From UBA2882 sp045542735 (GTDB taxonomy: Bacteria > Bacillota > Clostridia > Lachnospirales > Lachnospiraceae): a DNA stretch of 64,000 nt. Below are positions 1 through 7,854 of the stretch, piece by piece (position 1 is the stretch's first letter; each line of letters begins with the position of its first letter). Under the pieces are notes generated by a model. It ran no database searches and was not told where the DNA came from. It was given only the letters and a program-made list of their open reading frames with translations. The translations under genes and the position numbers were made by a program. The stretch is taken from the NCBI GenBank assembly GCA_045542735.1, contig JAZQLQ010000021.1, forward strand, positions 1-64,000. Reading direction: 5' to 3'.

Positions 1-464
1 TAATTGATTTTTGCAAGTTCTCTTTTTGCACTCCATCCCAATAATGCCTGTTCTTCTTTCTTTAATCGTTCAAATTCCTTAATCAAATAAAGTTTAAATT
101 GCGGGGATACCCAGCTTGCAAATTCAAATGCAATATCTTTATAAGCATATGTTCCACCATATCTGCCAGCCTTTGCCACAATACCTTTAGAATTGGTTCT
201 TGTTACCCACTGTTTTACAGACATAATAAAACGATTAAGTCCGGCCTCCTGCATTATTTCATCATATGCATTCGTATCAAAATCCTCGTTATACATTTCT
301 TCCCAAATACCAAGAAATTCAATTGTATTTTTGTTTCTAAGCCATTTCTCAATCAATGCCGGTCCATTATCTATTTTTCGAACCATGTCAGTTAAAGAAA
401 TGTAATCATCTTCTTCAATTTGTAATACCTGTATCTCTGTGCCATCAACATTAAGTTTACCCAT
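1..464 (-). CDS. KilA-N domain protein (C-terminal end cut by window edge)
   Basis: Reading the minus strand from the ATG at 464 gives 154 open codons running off the left edge. The protein starts MGKLNVDGTEIQVLQI and shows the KilA-N pattern: an ISLTDM segment near residue 22, a KWLRNKNTIEFLGIWE block near residues 40-55, a VKQWVTRTNSKGI stretch near 85, and the GRYGGTYAYKDIAFEFASW block near 100-120. KilA-N is a DNA-binding fold common in phage and large DNA virus proteins; in bacteria it usually marks prophage or accessory DNA. The start is supported by an AAGGG stretch about 10 bases upstream. No catalytic partner domain is visible in this part; the C-terminal part, which often carries the second domain, lies outside the window. 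Family assignment is firm; the cellular role is unknown. Confidence 0.85.
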   Translation of the reverse strand, partial: MGKLNVDGTEIQVLQIEEDDYISLTDMVRKIDNGPALIEKWLRNKNTIEFLGIWEEMYNEDFDTNAYDEIMQEAGLNRFIMSVKQWVTRTNSKGIVAKAGRYGGTYAYKDIAFEFASWVSPQFKLYLIKEFERLKKEEQALLGWSAKRELAKIN

Positions 465-526
465 AATTCACATCCCTTCTTCGTTCAATATACTATAAAA
501 TAATATGTAACTTGTGCCTCGCAGAG

Positions 527-604
527 CGAAATACACCCTTCGCACAAAACTTCGTTTTATTCTCTGTGTATTTCGTAATTGTATAAATATAAGTTCTTAT
601 ATTT
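527..604. repeat. Two inverted repeats between KilA-N gene and small accessory genes
   Basis: CGAAATACAC at 527-536 is repeated in inverted form as GTGTATTTCG at 566-575, and AAATATAAG at 585-593 is followed after two bases by CTTATATTT at 596-604. Neither is a clean GC-rich stem plus T-run, so they are only weak terminator candidates. The 465-643 gap otherwise shows no gene. Confidence 0.5.
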
Positions 605-643
605 GCAAATTTCACTACTTGAAACAAGAGCGTTTTTTCAAAC

Positions 644-1029
644 TTATAATACATGTGCATCCAGAATCACAGGTATAATTTCACTTCTTCCATTAACAAG
701 AAACTCCATTTGAAGAGTCAAGTCATTGGGCTCCCCATCCGTTGTCAAATCGTAATCTACGGCAAATCCCGTTCCATTATTATAAATATAAACACACATC
801 TGGCTATAGTCATTCTTCAGCTTAAAATTACATGGAATATCATAACCATCTATATAGGGCAATTCGTTTATCTCTAGAAAGCCTTCCACCAGCTCTTCAA
901 ATAGCTCTAACGTCATACTTGAATCTATTGTCGTATGAAGGTTTAACTCATAATATTTTCTCGCTGCTATACAATCTACTACTGCTTTTACAATCGGTTC
1001 TGCTATTTTTTTGCTTCATCCTTATTCAT
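644..1029 (-). pseudogene. Small acidic protein gene with a one-base frameshift in an A7 run
   Basis: The open frame from the internal ATG at 916 encodes 90 residues ending VILDAHVL, but the same frame stays open upstream to about 1005 and reads IAEPIVKAVVDCIAARKYYE. An ATG at 1029, overlapping the stop of the upstream gene by eight bases, gives MNKDEAKK and then TAG. Adding one A to the A7 run (T7 on the plus strand, 1006-1012) would join the two into one protein of about 128 residues. The translational-overlap geometry argues that 1029 is the original start, so either the gene is broken, the run was miscounted in sequencing, or ribosomes slip there. The protein is acidic and soluble and resembles small accessory or immunity-type proteins, but I do not recognise a named family. 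If the internal ATG is used, the coding part is 644-916. Confidence 0.6.
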
Positions 1030-1390
1030 AAAAACCTCCAACTTCAAAATCATAATTTACCCACTGTCTGTTTTTCAAAATTTCAAGCTGTCCCCATTGC
1101 GGTCTACCTATATTGCGTCCTTTTACTCGTATTGGCAGAAAAGCATCATGTTGACAATCTGGTAAAGGATCATCAATATCTATCCAACCATGTTCATCTA
1201 TTTCATCATTCCAATCTTCATAAACAGATTCTACATCTGGATACCAAGTGTCAAAGGAACACTGAATAGCATCAATACTACAATACTGATAAAGAAAAAC
1301 TTCGTTTTTTGTTTGGTGCAACATGATTTTACAAATTGAATCTCTATTATTGCATTTTATTGGTTCCTTCAACACAGCATATTTACGCAT
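1022..1390 (-). CDS. Hypothetical acidic protein, 122 residues
   Basis: A complete frame from an ATG at 1390 to TAA at 1022. The protein is acidic in the middle (many D and E between residues 50 and 80, including EDWNDEIDEHGW and DIDDPLPDC) and has a basic patch VKGRNIGRPQW near residue 90. There is no signal peptide or membrane segment. It overlaps the start of the downstream frameshifted gene by eight bases, so the two were probably translated as a coupled pair. Size, charge and the pairing resemble immunity or accessory proteins found beside toxin genes, but no toxin lies within the window and I do not recognise the family. Confidence 0.65.
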   Translation of the reverse strand: MRKYAVLKEPIKCNNRDSICKIMLHQTKNEVFLYQYCSIDAIQCSFDTWYPDVESVYEDWNDEIDEHGWIDIDDPLPDCQHDAFLPIRVKGRNIGRPQWGQLEILKNRQWVNYDFEVGGFYE

Positions 1391-1524
1391 CAGAATTTTG
1401 CCACCTCAATTTCATCCTACGGTTCAAACTTTTTGCTTATCCACAAACATTTTCTTTCCCTTAATTTTTCCCTTATCACAGGTCACAAACAAGGTTAAAA
1501 TGATATAACACGATACAAGATGTA

Positions 1525-1581
1525 ATGGAAAGCACACCCACGAAAACTTTAGTGTTTTCAGGGGGTTTGCGATATTTCCAT
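1525..1581. repeat. Nested hairpin in gene-free stretch 1391-1878
   Basis: ATGGAAA (1525-1531) pairs with TTTCCAT (1575-1581) and encloses GAAAAC (1542-1547) pairing with GTTTTC (1554-1559), with C-rich and G-rich arms between them. The stretch 1391-1878 (488 bases) holds no convincing gene on either strand; this hairpin and the three at 1673-1853 are its main content. Confidence 0.55.
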
Positions 1582-1672
1582 AACCAAATATAACAGTTAT
1601 TAAATCCCTAAAAATACCTCAAGTGAGAATTCAAATTTTCCAATCTATCCATACTACCAATAATCAGCTAAT

Positions 1673-1853
1673 ATGGGCAGAAAAACAGGTCGTCTAGGCT
1701 TCCTGATTCTGCCCATCAAAATTTTTCTGTCTCATATGGGTAGATGATTTCTGCTTTTTTTCGCTCAAAATCAGCTATTTATCTACCGAAATCCATCCAT
1801 TACCTGTGCTATGGGTAGAAGTGGACAGGCAAATATGCTATTTTTTCTACCCA
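1673..1853. repeat. Three tandem hairpins with a shared TGGGYAGA stem
   Basis: Three successive inverted repeats use nearly the same stem. Hairpin 1 is ATGGGCAGAA (1673-1682) with TTCTGCCCAT (1707-1716), extended by CAGG (1686-1689) with CCTG (1702-1705). Hairpin 2 is GGTAGAT (1739-1745) with ATCTACC (1781-1787). Hairpin 3 is TGGGTAGAA (1812-1820) with TTCTACCCA (1845-1853). Left arms are spaced about 64 and 75 bases apart. Arms co-vary (C:G in the first against T:A in the others), which suggests selection on pairing. They could be copies of an intergenic palindromic element or a structured RNA; the last may also end transcription of the DUF402 gene. Confidence 0.7.
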
Positions 1854-1878
1854 CACAATGCCTAAAACAAGCATGTGG

Positions 1879-2409
1879 TTAGATTTCAAATTTCTCCAAA
1901 TATTCCTGATATTTGTGAAATTCGCCGGAGTAGATTAGATCCAGCAAGTGACTTAGATTATTCAGGGCTTTCTTTAGCATGTCCAAGGTGAGAGCGCCGT
2001 CATCCAAGGCGGTGTTTAGCTCGTCTAGGTCCACAACCTTTACAAAGCCGTCGGGATAAATGATGACGTCAGCAAGCAAATCGGTGGCCAGGAAGGTGGT
2101 TTCTGATACAGAAGAATCTGTTTCAGCAGAAAGTACACAATCGCTAATCTGACAAGGATAATCTGCGTCAATAATATCACAATACCAATAAAGCAGACTG
2201 CCGTCTGCGCGGTAGAACTTGCTGACTTTAAAGCCTTCTTTCCAGAAGTAAGCGGAGTAACCATGATGCAAATCTTTCTTGGGTTTTAGAGCATGCCATT
2301 TGGTGACCAGGATTTGATCATCAGGAGAGAAGTGCAAAATCTCGTCGTCTTTTAAACGGATACATTCGTCGGGGATGAGGCGTTTACGGAATAAAACGGG
2401 TTTTGTCAT
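1879..2409 (-). CDS. DUF402 domain protein
   Basis: A 176-residue soluble protein. The middle and C-terminal half carry the DUF402 pattern: a WYCDIID segment near residue 75, then TDLLADVIIYPDGFVKVVDLDE around residues 108-129, with conserved acidic residues that in characterised relatives coordinate metal for nucleoside di- or triphosphate hydrolysis (the NtdP type) or sit in an RNA-binding FAU-1-like fold. The C-terminal tail (ALNNLSHLLDLIYSGEFHKYQEYLE) is helical. The start at 2409 has AAGGAG about seven bases upstream. It is divergent from the ATP synthase operon with about 240 bases between them. Which substrate it acts on cannot be read from the sequence. Confidence 0.8.
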   Translation of the reverse strand: MTKPVLFRKRLIPDECIRLKDDEILHFSPDDQILVTKWHALKPKKDLHHGYSAYFWKEGFKVSKFYRADGSLLYWYCDIIDADYPCQISDCVLSAETDSSVSETTFLATDLLADVIIYPDGFVKVVDLDELNTALDDGALTLDMLKKALNNLSHLLDLIYSGEFHKYQEYLEKFEI

Positions 2410-2556
2410 GGCAGACTCCTTTATATAGATGTGTCGATTTTTTTAAAATGTTACACTGTGGAGGTGTAAAAGTCAACGGATTTACATGGGTAAAAGTCGC
2501 CGAAAAAACATCGTGATTTTTTGTGTAAAATTTATGCTAATTTTACAAGTATTAAG

Positions 2557-2585
2557 TGGACATAAAGGGCAAAAATTAGTATAAT
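2557..2585 (+). promoter_or_regulatory. Likely sigma-A promoter of the ATP synthase operon
   Basis: TGGACA at 2557-2562, a 17-base spacer and TATAAT at 2580-2585, about 62 bases before the first gene. Upstream, GTAAAAGTC occurs twice around 2466 and 2492 in direct orientation, of unknown meaning. Confidence 0.65.
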
Positions 2586-2647
2586 GGATAGTGAGTTTGC
2601 AGGCGGGGCAATAAGACTATGACGAGAAGGGAAAAGGGGCGTTATAT

Positions 2648-2896
2648 ATGAAATACAATAAAAACGTATACCGTTCTCTGATGATGATTACTCAGTTTGG
2701 TCTCAATATGTTAGTTCCCATTTTTATCTGTGCATTTGTGGGAGCATTTTTGGACAAGAAACTGGGCACTTCTTTTTTTATGGTCATTTTCTTTTTTGTG
2801 GGAGCCATCGCGGGCTTTCGCAATATTTTCCTTTTTGCCAAGAAGATATACGATGATAAGGAGAAGCCCGATGAAAAAACTAAAAGACATCAATGA
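2648..2896 (+). CDS. atpZ: AtpZ/AtpI family ATP synthase accessory protein
   Basis: An 82-residue protein with two hydrophobic segments (about residues 12-35 and 43-66) and a charged C-terminal tail, the layout of the AtpZ family. Members sit at the head of F-type ATP synthase operons and are thought to help assemble the c ring or import magnesium or calcium. The glycine-rich second helix (FVGAIAGFRNIF) fits the family. Its end overlaps the start of the next gene by 26 bases, so the two are translated together. It is the first gene after the promoter at 2557-2585. Confidence 0.8.
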   Translation: MKYNKNVYRSLMMITQFGLNMLVPIFICAFVGAFLDKKLGTSFFMVIFFFVGAIAGFRNIFLFAKKIYDDKEKPDEKTKRHQ

Positions 2897-3257
2897 GTCC
2901 TTGCCGGAGCTGCTGATCGGCGTTTTGATGTTTGGACTCTTGGTTGAGTTTGTTCCGGTGTGGTTTGTGGCGGACAAGCTCGGATATACTATCGGCACGG
3001 TTGCCGGTGTGATTACCGCTTTGGCAGTGGCAATTCATATGGCATGGTCGTTGAATCGGTCCTTTGACTATGATGAAGGCGGTGCCATAAAACACATGCA
3101 AAAAAACAGTGCCTTACGTTACGGAGTGCAGTTGATTGTACTGGGTATACTGATAGTAACGGGATGGGGCAATCCCATCAGTGCATTCTTTGGCATGTTT
3201 GGCTTGAAAGTATCGGCGTATGTTGCGCCGCTTACTCATAAATTATTTAGGAGGTGA
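2871..3257 (+). CDS. atpI: ATP synthase subunit I-like membrane protein
   Basis: 128 residues starting MKKLKDINESLPEL with four hydrophobic segments, matching the ATP synthase I (AtpI) family that chaperones c-ring assembly. I take ATG 2871 rather than upstream in-frame starts, because those lie deep inside atpZ and would add residues (HLWEHFWTRNW...) unlike the family; GGAG at 2861-2864 precedes it. The stop at 3255-3257 overlaps the AGGAGGTG ribosome binding site of atpB, which couples the two. Its exact function is the least certain of the operon. Confidence 0.75.
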   Translation: MKKLKDINESLPELLIGVLMFGLLVEFVPVWFVADKLGYTIGTVAGVITALAVAIHMAWSLNRSFDYDEGGAIKHMQKNSALRYGVQLIVLGILIVTGWGNPISAFFGMFGLKVSAYVAPLTHKLFRR

Positions 3258-3261
3258 ATGT

Positions 3262-3981
3262 ATGGGGCAGGGAATTTTGTTATCCGCCGGCGCAGATATT
3301 GACTTTATGGTCCATGGTGTGTTTTCTTATGAACTGTTTGGACAGACGGTTTGGATAACAACGACGCATGTTTGCGTGCTGATTGTCTTTGCGCTGATTA
3401 TCGGATTTTGTCTGGCAGCGAACAGGGCAGTCAAAAAAGCCAACGATGTTCCCGGCGGATTCCAAAATGTGGTCGAGCTGATTGTTGAGATGCTGGATGG
3501 CATGGTTAAGTCCACCATGGGCAGTAATGCAACGAAGTTTGCCAACTATATCGGTACAATATTTATCTTCATACTGATTAGTAACATTTCGGGATTGCTT
3601 GGTCTGCGTCCGCCTACTGCAGATTACGGCGTAACTCTTGCATTAGGTCTTATGACTTTTACTATCATTCATTTTAATAAGTTCAAACACCAGCATATTA
3701 GTGGTGTTATTAAAGGACTTTGCGACCCGTGGCCCTTCTGGGCACCGATTAATATGATCGGTGATGTCGCAGTACCGATTTCCTTATCTTTGCGTTTGTT
3801 TGCAAACGTATTGTCGGGAACGGTTATGATGGCGCTGGTATATGCCCTTTTATCCAAAGTGGCAATTATCTGGCCGGCAGTACTTCATGTGTACTTTGAT
3901 TTGTTCTCCGGAGCGATTCAGACATATGTATTCTGTATGCTGACCATGACGTATGTAACAGATGCAATCGGAGAGTCATAA
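3262..3981 (+). CDS. atpB: F0F1 ATP synthase subunit a
   Basis: 239 residues, integral membrane, the stator half of the ion channel in F0. The essential arginine lies in the conserved ISLSLRLFANVLSG block (Arg178), and the hydrophobic helices before and after match subunit a. AGGAGGTG at 3249-3256 places the start at 3262; an upstream in-frame start at 3220 would lie within atpI and lacks a ribosome binding site. The subunit works with the c ring encoded next to turn ion flow into rotation. Confidence 0.95.
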   Translation: MGQGILLSAGADIDFMVHGVFSYELFGQTVWITTTHVCVLIVFALIIGFCLAANRAVKKANDVPGGFQNVVELIVEMLDGMVKSTMGSNATKFANYIGTIFIFILISNISGLLGLRPPTADYGVTLALGLMTFTIIHFNKFKHQHISGVIKGLCDPWPFWAPINMIGDVAVPISLSLRLFANVLSGTVMMALVYALLSKVAIIWPAVLHVYFDLFSGAIQTYVFCMLTMTYVTDAIGES

Positions 3982-4025
3982 AAACAAAAAAGAAAATTGT
4001 AACAATTTTTAAGGAGGAAACAAAC

Positions 4026-4277
4026 ATGGAATTCAATGAAAACTTTATTTTAGGATGCTCAGCAATTGGTGCTGGTCTTGCAGTTATCGCAGGTATCGGA
4101 CCTGGTATCGGTCAGGGTATCGCAGCAGGACATGCGGCAGCAGCAGTAGGTAGAAATCCCGGAGCAAAATCCGATATCACATCTACTATGTTACTTGGTC
4201 AGGCCGTTGCCGAAACAACCGGTTTGTATGGTTTGTTGATCGCTATGTTATTACTGTTCGTAAAACCTTTAATCTAA
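4026..4277 (+). CDS. atpE: F0F1 ATP synthase subunit c, sodium-type ligand set
   Basis: 83 residues, a two-helix hairpin that forms the rotor ring. The loop RNPGAK is the conserved polar turn. The ion site carries Gln30 (in PGIGQG) and Val61, Glu63, Thr64, Thr65 and Tyr68 (in QAVAETTGLY). In the sodium-translocating enzyme of Ilyobacter tartaricus the equivalent positions are Gln, Val, Glu, Ser, Thr and Tyr, so this ring is predicted to bind sodium; Thr replaces Ser at one ligand. AAGGAGG lies about ten bases before the ATG. The annotation as subunit c is certain, the sodium coupling is an inference from ligands. Confidence 0.95.
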   Translation: MEFNENFILGCSAIGAGLAVIAGIGPGIGQGIAAGHAAAAVGRNPGAKSDITSTMLLGQAVAETTGLYGLLIAMLLLFVKPLI

Positions 4278-4315
4278 AAAGCTTCCATAAAAAATTCAGA
4301 AAGGAGGCTTAAGGC

Positions 4316-4882
4316 TTGAATACGTTATTAACTACAGGACTCGTATTACTTAGCGAAGGTGAAGAAATGACGAGACTGTTTGACTTGGACTTCCAGTTAT
4401 TGCATGATGCGGTTTTGATGATTATTGCAATTTTTGCATTATTCCTCATTGCTTCCAACTTGCTGTTTAACCCTGTTCGCAAAATGATGCAGGACAGACA
4501 GGAGCGTATCGCAAATGATATTGAGACGGCAAAAGAAGATAAAGAAAGCGCACTGGCACTGAAACTGGAATATGAAGAAAAACTGAAAAATATTGACAAA
4601 GAGGCAGAGCAGATTTTAAGTGAAGCCAGAGCCAAAGCGCTCAAAAATGAAGATCAGATTGTAGCCAAAGCAAAAGAAGAGGCTGCAGCGATTATTGCTC
4701 GTGCCAACAAAGAAGCAGAGCTTGAGAAACAAAAAGTTGTCGACGATGTGAAGAAAGAGATGGTTACTCTTGCAAGCATCATGGCAGGAAAAGTTGTAAA
4801 AGCTTCTGTTGACGCGACGGTTCAGGATGGTTTAATCGATGAAACATTGAAGGAAATGGGTGAGAGCACATGGCTAAGCTGA
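4316..4882 (+). CDS. atpF: F0F1 ATP synthase subunit b (TTG start)
   Basis: 188 residues: an N-terminal hydrophobic helix (about residues 30-52) followed by a long charged coiled coil, the peripheral stalk linking F0 to F1. The TTG at 4316 is chosen because AAAGGAGG lies just upstream (4300-4307); the first ATG at 4367 has no good ribosome binding site but would still leave the membrane helix intact. The end overlaps atpH by 13 bases. Confidence 0.92.
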   Translation: MNTLLTTGLVLLSEGEEMTRLFDLDFQLLHDAVLMIIAIFALFLIASNLLFNPVRKMMQDRQERIANDIETAKEDKESALALKLEYEEKLKNIDKEAEQILSEARAKALKNEDQIVAKAKEEAAAIIARANKEAELEKQKVVDDVKKEMVTLASIMAGKVVKASVDATVQDGLIDETLKEMGESTWLS

Positions 4883-5415
4883 TTTCAAAAACCTATGGAG
4901 ATGCTTTGTTTGAGACGGCCATGGAAAAGCAGTGTATAGATAGTATGTTTGATGAAGCGAAAACGGTACTTGAAGCATTGCAGGCGAATCCTGATTTTGC
5001 AAAACTGATGAACCACCCCAAGATCTTAAAAGAAGAAAAACTAAAGGTTTTGGAGGAAGTTTTTAAGGGACGTGTTTCCGATGAGATGACCGGTTTTATG
5101 ACTATTGTCATCAAGAAGGACCGTTTTGCCGAGATGGAAGAGATTTTCAACTATTTCATTTCCAAGGTAAAAGAGTATAAAAAAATCGGAGTTGCATATG
5201 TTACAACCCCTCTTGCCATGAATGAGATTCAGAAAGCAACCGTAAAAGAAAGATTGCTTGCGACCACTTCCTATGAGGAAATGGAAATCCATTATGAGGT
5301 GGAAGAGGATTTGATTGGCGGTATGGTAATCCGTATCGGTGACAGAGTTGTAGACAGTAGCATCCGTACAAAATTGGAAGAGCTGAAACGGCAGCTTTTA
5401 AAGGTACAGATTTAA
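4870..5415 (+). CDS. atpH: F0F1 ATP synthase subunit delta
   Basis: 181 residues, mostly helical, with the C-terminal GGMVIRIGDRVVDSSIRTKL signature of the delta/OSCP family, which caps F1 and holds the b stalk. The gene overlaps atpF by 13 bases, so translation is probably coupled. Length is typical for bacteria. Confidence 0.95.
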   Translation: MAKLISKTYGDALFETAMEKQCIDSMFDEAKTVLEALQANPDFAKLMNHPKILKEEKLKVLEEVFKGRVSDEMTGFMTIVIKKDRFAEMEEIFNYFISKVKEYKKIGVAYVTTPLAMNEIQKATVKERLLATTSYEEMEIHYEVEEDLIGGMVIRIGDRVVDSSIRTKLEELKRQLLKVQI

Positions 5416-5458
5416 TGTCGTACCCACCGTGAATAATAAGAAAGGTGCGTAAAGATCC

Positions 5459-6964
5459 ATGAATTTAAAACCAGAAGAGATCAGTTCTGTTATTAAAGAA
5501 CAGATAAATAGATATGCTTCTTCTCTGGAAGTTTCCGATGTCGGAACTGTTATTCAGGTAGCAGACGGTATTGCCCGTGTTCATGGTCTTTCCAATGCCA
5601 TGCAGGGAGAATTGTTAGAGTTCCCCGGCGAAGTATACGGTATGGTTCTCAACTTGGAAGAAGACAATGTTGGTGCTGTACTTTTGGGAAGCCAGAAGAA
5701 CATTAATGAGGGAGATATCGTAAAAACAACCGGTAGAGTTGTTGAGGTTCCCGTAGGAGATGCATTGGTTGGCCGTGTTGTTAATGCGCTGGGACAGCCT
5801 ATTGACGGCAAGGGACCGATTCAGACTGACAAATTCCGTCAGATTGAAAGAGTAGCATCCGGTGTTATCACCCGTAAGAGTGTAGATACACCTTTGCAGA
5901 CCGGTATCAAAGCTATCGACTCCATGGTACCCATCGGACGAGGACAGCGTGAGTTGATCATCGGTGACAGACAGACAGGTAAGACCGCTATCGCGATTGA
6001 TACTATCATCAATCAGAAAGGTCAGAATGTTAAATGTATTTATGTAGCAATCGGACAGAAAGCATCTACAGTTGCTACTATCGTTAAGACATTAGAGGAG
6101 TTCGGCGCTATGAGCTATACCACAGTGGTAGCATCCACAGCCAGCGAACTTGCTCCGTTGCAGTACATTGCTCCTTATGCAGGTTGTGCAATTGGTGAGG
6201 AATGGATGGAAAATGGCGAAGATGTATTGGTTATCTATGATGACTTAAGTAAGCACGCAACTGCTTACCGTACACTTTCCTTGTTGCTTAGAAGACCTCC
6301 GGGACGTGAAGCTTACCCCGGTGACGTATTCTACTTACATTCCAGATTGTTAGAGCGTGCTGCAAGAATGAGTGAAGAATATGGCGGAGGTTCTTTAACA
6401 GCCCTTCCGATTATCGAAACTCAGGCGGGTGACGTATCCGCATATATCCCGACTAACGTAATTTCCATTACCGACGGACAGATTTATCTGGAGACAGAAA
6501 TGTTTAACGCAGGTTTCCGTCCTGCCGTAAATGCAGGTTTGTCTGTATCCCGTGTAGGTGGTGCCGCTCAGATCAAGGCGATGAAAAAGATTGCTGCTCC
6601 TATCCGTGTGGAATTAGCGCAGTATCGTGAGTTAGCTGCATTCGCACAGTTCGGTTCCGAATTGGATGCAGATACCAAGGAAAAACTTGCACAGGGTGAA
6701 CGTATCAAAGAAATTCTCAAGCAACCTCAGTACCAGCCCATGCCGGTACAGTATCAGGTTATGATTATCTATGCAGCAACCAATAAACATTTATTGGATA
6801 TTGAGGTAGAGGATATTACCAGATTTGAGAAAGAATTCTTTGCATTTGTTGATACAAAATATCCGGAAATTCCGGATAATATTGCAAAAGAACAGGTAAT
6901 TTCTCCTGAGACAGAAGAATTACTGATTAAGGCAATCGGGGACTTTAAGGCAGATTTTAAATAG
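5459..6964 (+). CDS. atpA: F0F1 ATP synthase subunit alpha
   Basis: 501 residues. The phosphate-binding loop GDRQTGKT is at residues 169-176, and the nucleotide-binding core and C-terminal helical domain are of normal length. It is the non-catalytic nucleotide-binding subunit of the F1 hexamer. AAGGTG precedes the ATG at 5459, and the gene lies 43 bases after atpH. Confidence 0.98.
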   Translation: MNLKPEEISSVIKEQINRYASSLEVSDVGTVIQVADGIARVHGLSNAMQGELLEFPGEVYGMVLNLEEDNVGAVLLGSQKNINEGDIVKTTGRVVEVPVGDALVGRVVNALGQPIDGKGPIQTDKFRQIERVASGVITRKSVDTPLQTGIKAIDSMVPIGRGQRELIIGDRQTGKTAIAIDTIINQKGQNVKCIYVAIGQKASTVATIVKTLEEFGAMSYTTVVASTASELAPLQYIAPYAGCAIGEEWMENGEDVLVIYDDLSKHATAYRTLSLLLRRPPGREAYPGDVFYLHSRLLERAARMSEEYGGGSLTALPIIETQAGDVSAYIPTNVISITDGQIYLETEMFNAGFRPAVNAGLSVSRVGGAAQIKAMKKIAAPIRVELAQYRELAAFAQFGSELDADTKEKLAQGERIKEILKQPQYQPMPVQYQVMIIYAATNKHLLDIEVEDITRFEKEFFAFVDTKYPEIPDNIAKEQVISPETEELLIKAIGDFKADFK

Positions 6965-6979
6965 ATGAGGTGATAAACT

Positions 6980-7834
6980 ATGGCTTCCATGAGAAGTATC
7001 AAGAGACGTAAGGGTAGTATTCAGAGTACCCAGCAGATCACCAAAGCGATGAAGCTTGTATCTACCGTAAAGCTCCAGAGAGCCAAAGGCCGTGCTGAGA
7101 AATCCAAAGCATATTTTGAGTGCATGTTTGCAACCGTAAAAAGTGTGTTAGCAAAGGTCGGAACAGTTGATCATCCTTATTTAAAAGCCGGTGAGAGCAG
7201 CAAAAAAGCTGTGATTGTCATTACCTCCAACAGAGGTTTGGCAGGCGGTTACAACTCCAATGTGATTAAACTGATAACAAAGGGCGATTTTAATAAGGAA
7301 GATGTCAAACTCTATACCATTGGACGTAAGGGAAAAGATACCTTTACCCGATATGGCTATGAGGTGACAGCCGACTATTCGGATATGATCGAAGAGCCTG
7401 CTTACGGAGATGCCATGAGAGTCAGCAATGAACTTTTAAAGGCATATGAAGAAGGCGAAATCGGTGAAATTTATCTGGCATATACCGCATTTAAAAATAC
7501 GGTGAGCCATGTACCCACATTGTTAAAACTGCTTCCTGTTGATACAGAAAGTGTAGAAGATGCAGACGAAAGCAATGCTTTGATGAATTTCGACCAGGAT
7601 GAGGAAGAAGCATTAAATATGTTGATTCCCAAATATGTTACCAGCCTGATTTACGGCGGCATGGTAGAAGCGGTTGCCAGTGAAAACGGAGCCAGAATGC
7701 AGGCAATGGATTCGGCAACGAGCAATGCGGAAGAAATGATCGAAAAATTATCCTTACAGTACAATAGAGCCCGTCAGGGATCTATTACACAGGAATTAAC
7801 CGAAATTATAGCAGGTGCGGAAGCAATCAGCTAG
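6980..7834 (+). CDS. atpG: F0F1 ATP synthase subunit gamma
   Basis: 284 residues starting MASMRSIKRRKGSIQSTQQI, the N-terminal shaft helix, with ITSNRGLAGGYN near residue 80 and the C-terminal helix ending near SITQELTEIIAGAEA. This is the central rotor shaft inside F1. It lies 15 bases after atpA with GAGGTG before the start. An acidic insertion (DTESVEDADESNAL region, about residues 190-205) is slightly longer than in well-known homologues. Confidence 0.97.
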   Translation: MASMRSIKRRKGSIQSTQQITKAMKLVSTVKLQRAKGRAEKSKAYFECMFATVKSVLAKVGTVDHPYLKAGESSKKAVIVITSNRGLAGGYNSNVIKLITKGDFNKEDVKLYTIGRKGKDTFTRYGYEVTADYSDMIEEPAYGDAMRVSNELLKAYEEGEIGEIYLAYTAFKNTVSHVPTLLKLLPVDTESVEDADESNALMNFDQDEEEALNMLIPKYVTSLIYGGMVEAVASENGARMQAMDSATSNAEEMIEKLSLQYNRARQGSITQELTEIIAGAEAIS

Positions 7835-7854
7835 AAAAGGAGTGAAAAAATCAA

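Noticed and set aside
832..1269. 145-codon frame on the plus strand
   Set aside because: Runs antisense across two better supported minus-strand genes and has low-complexity leucine/histidine-rich sequence, with no ribosome binding site.
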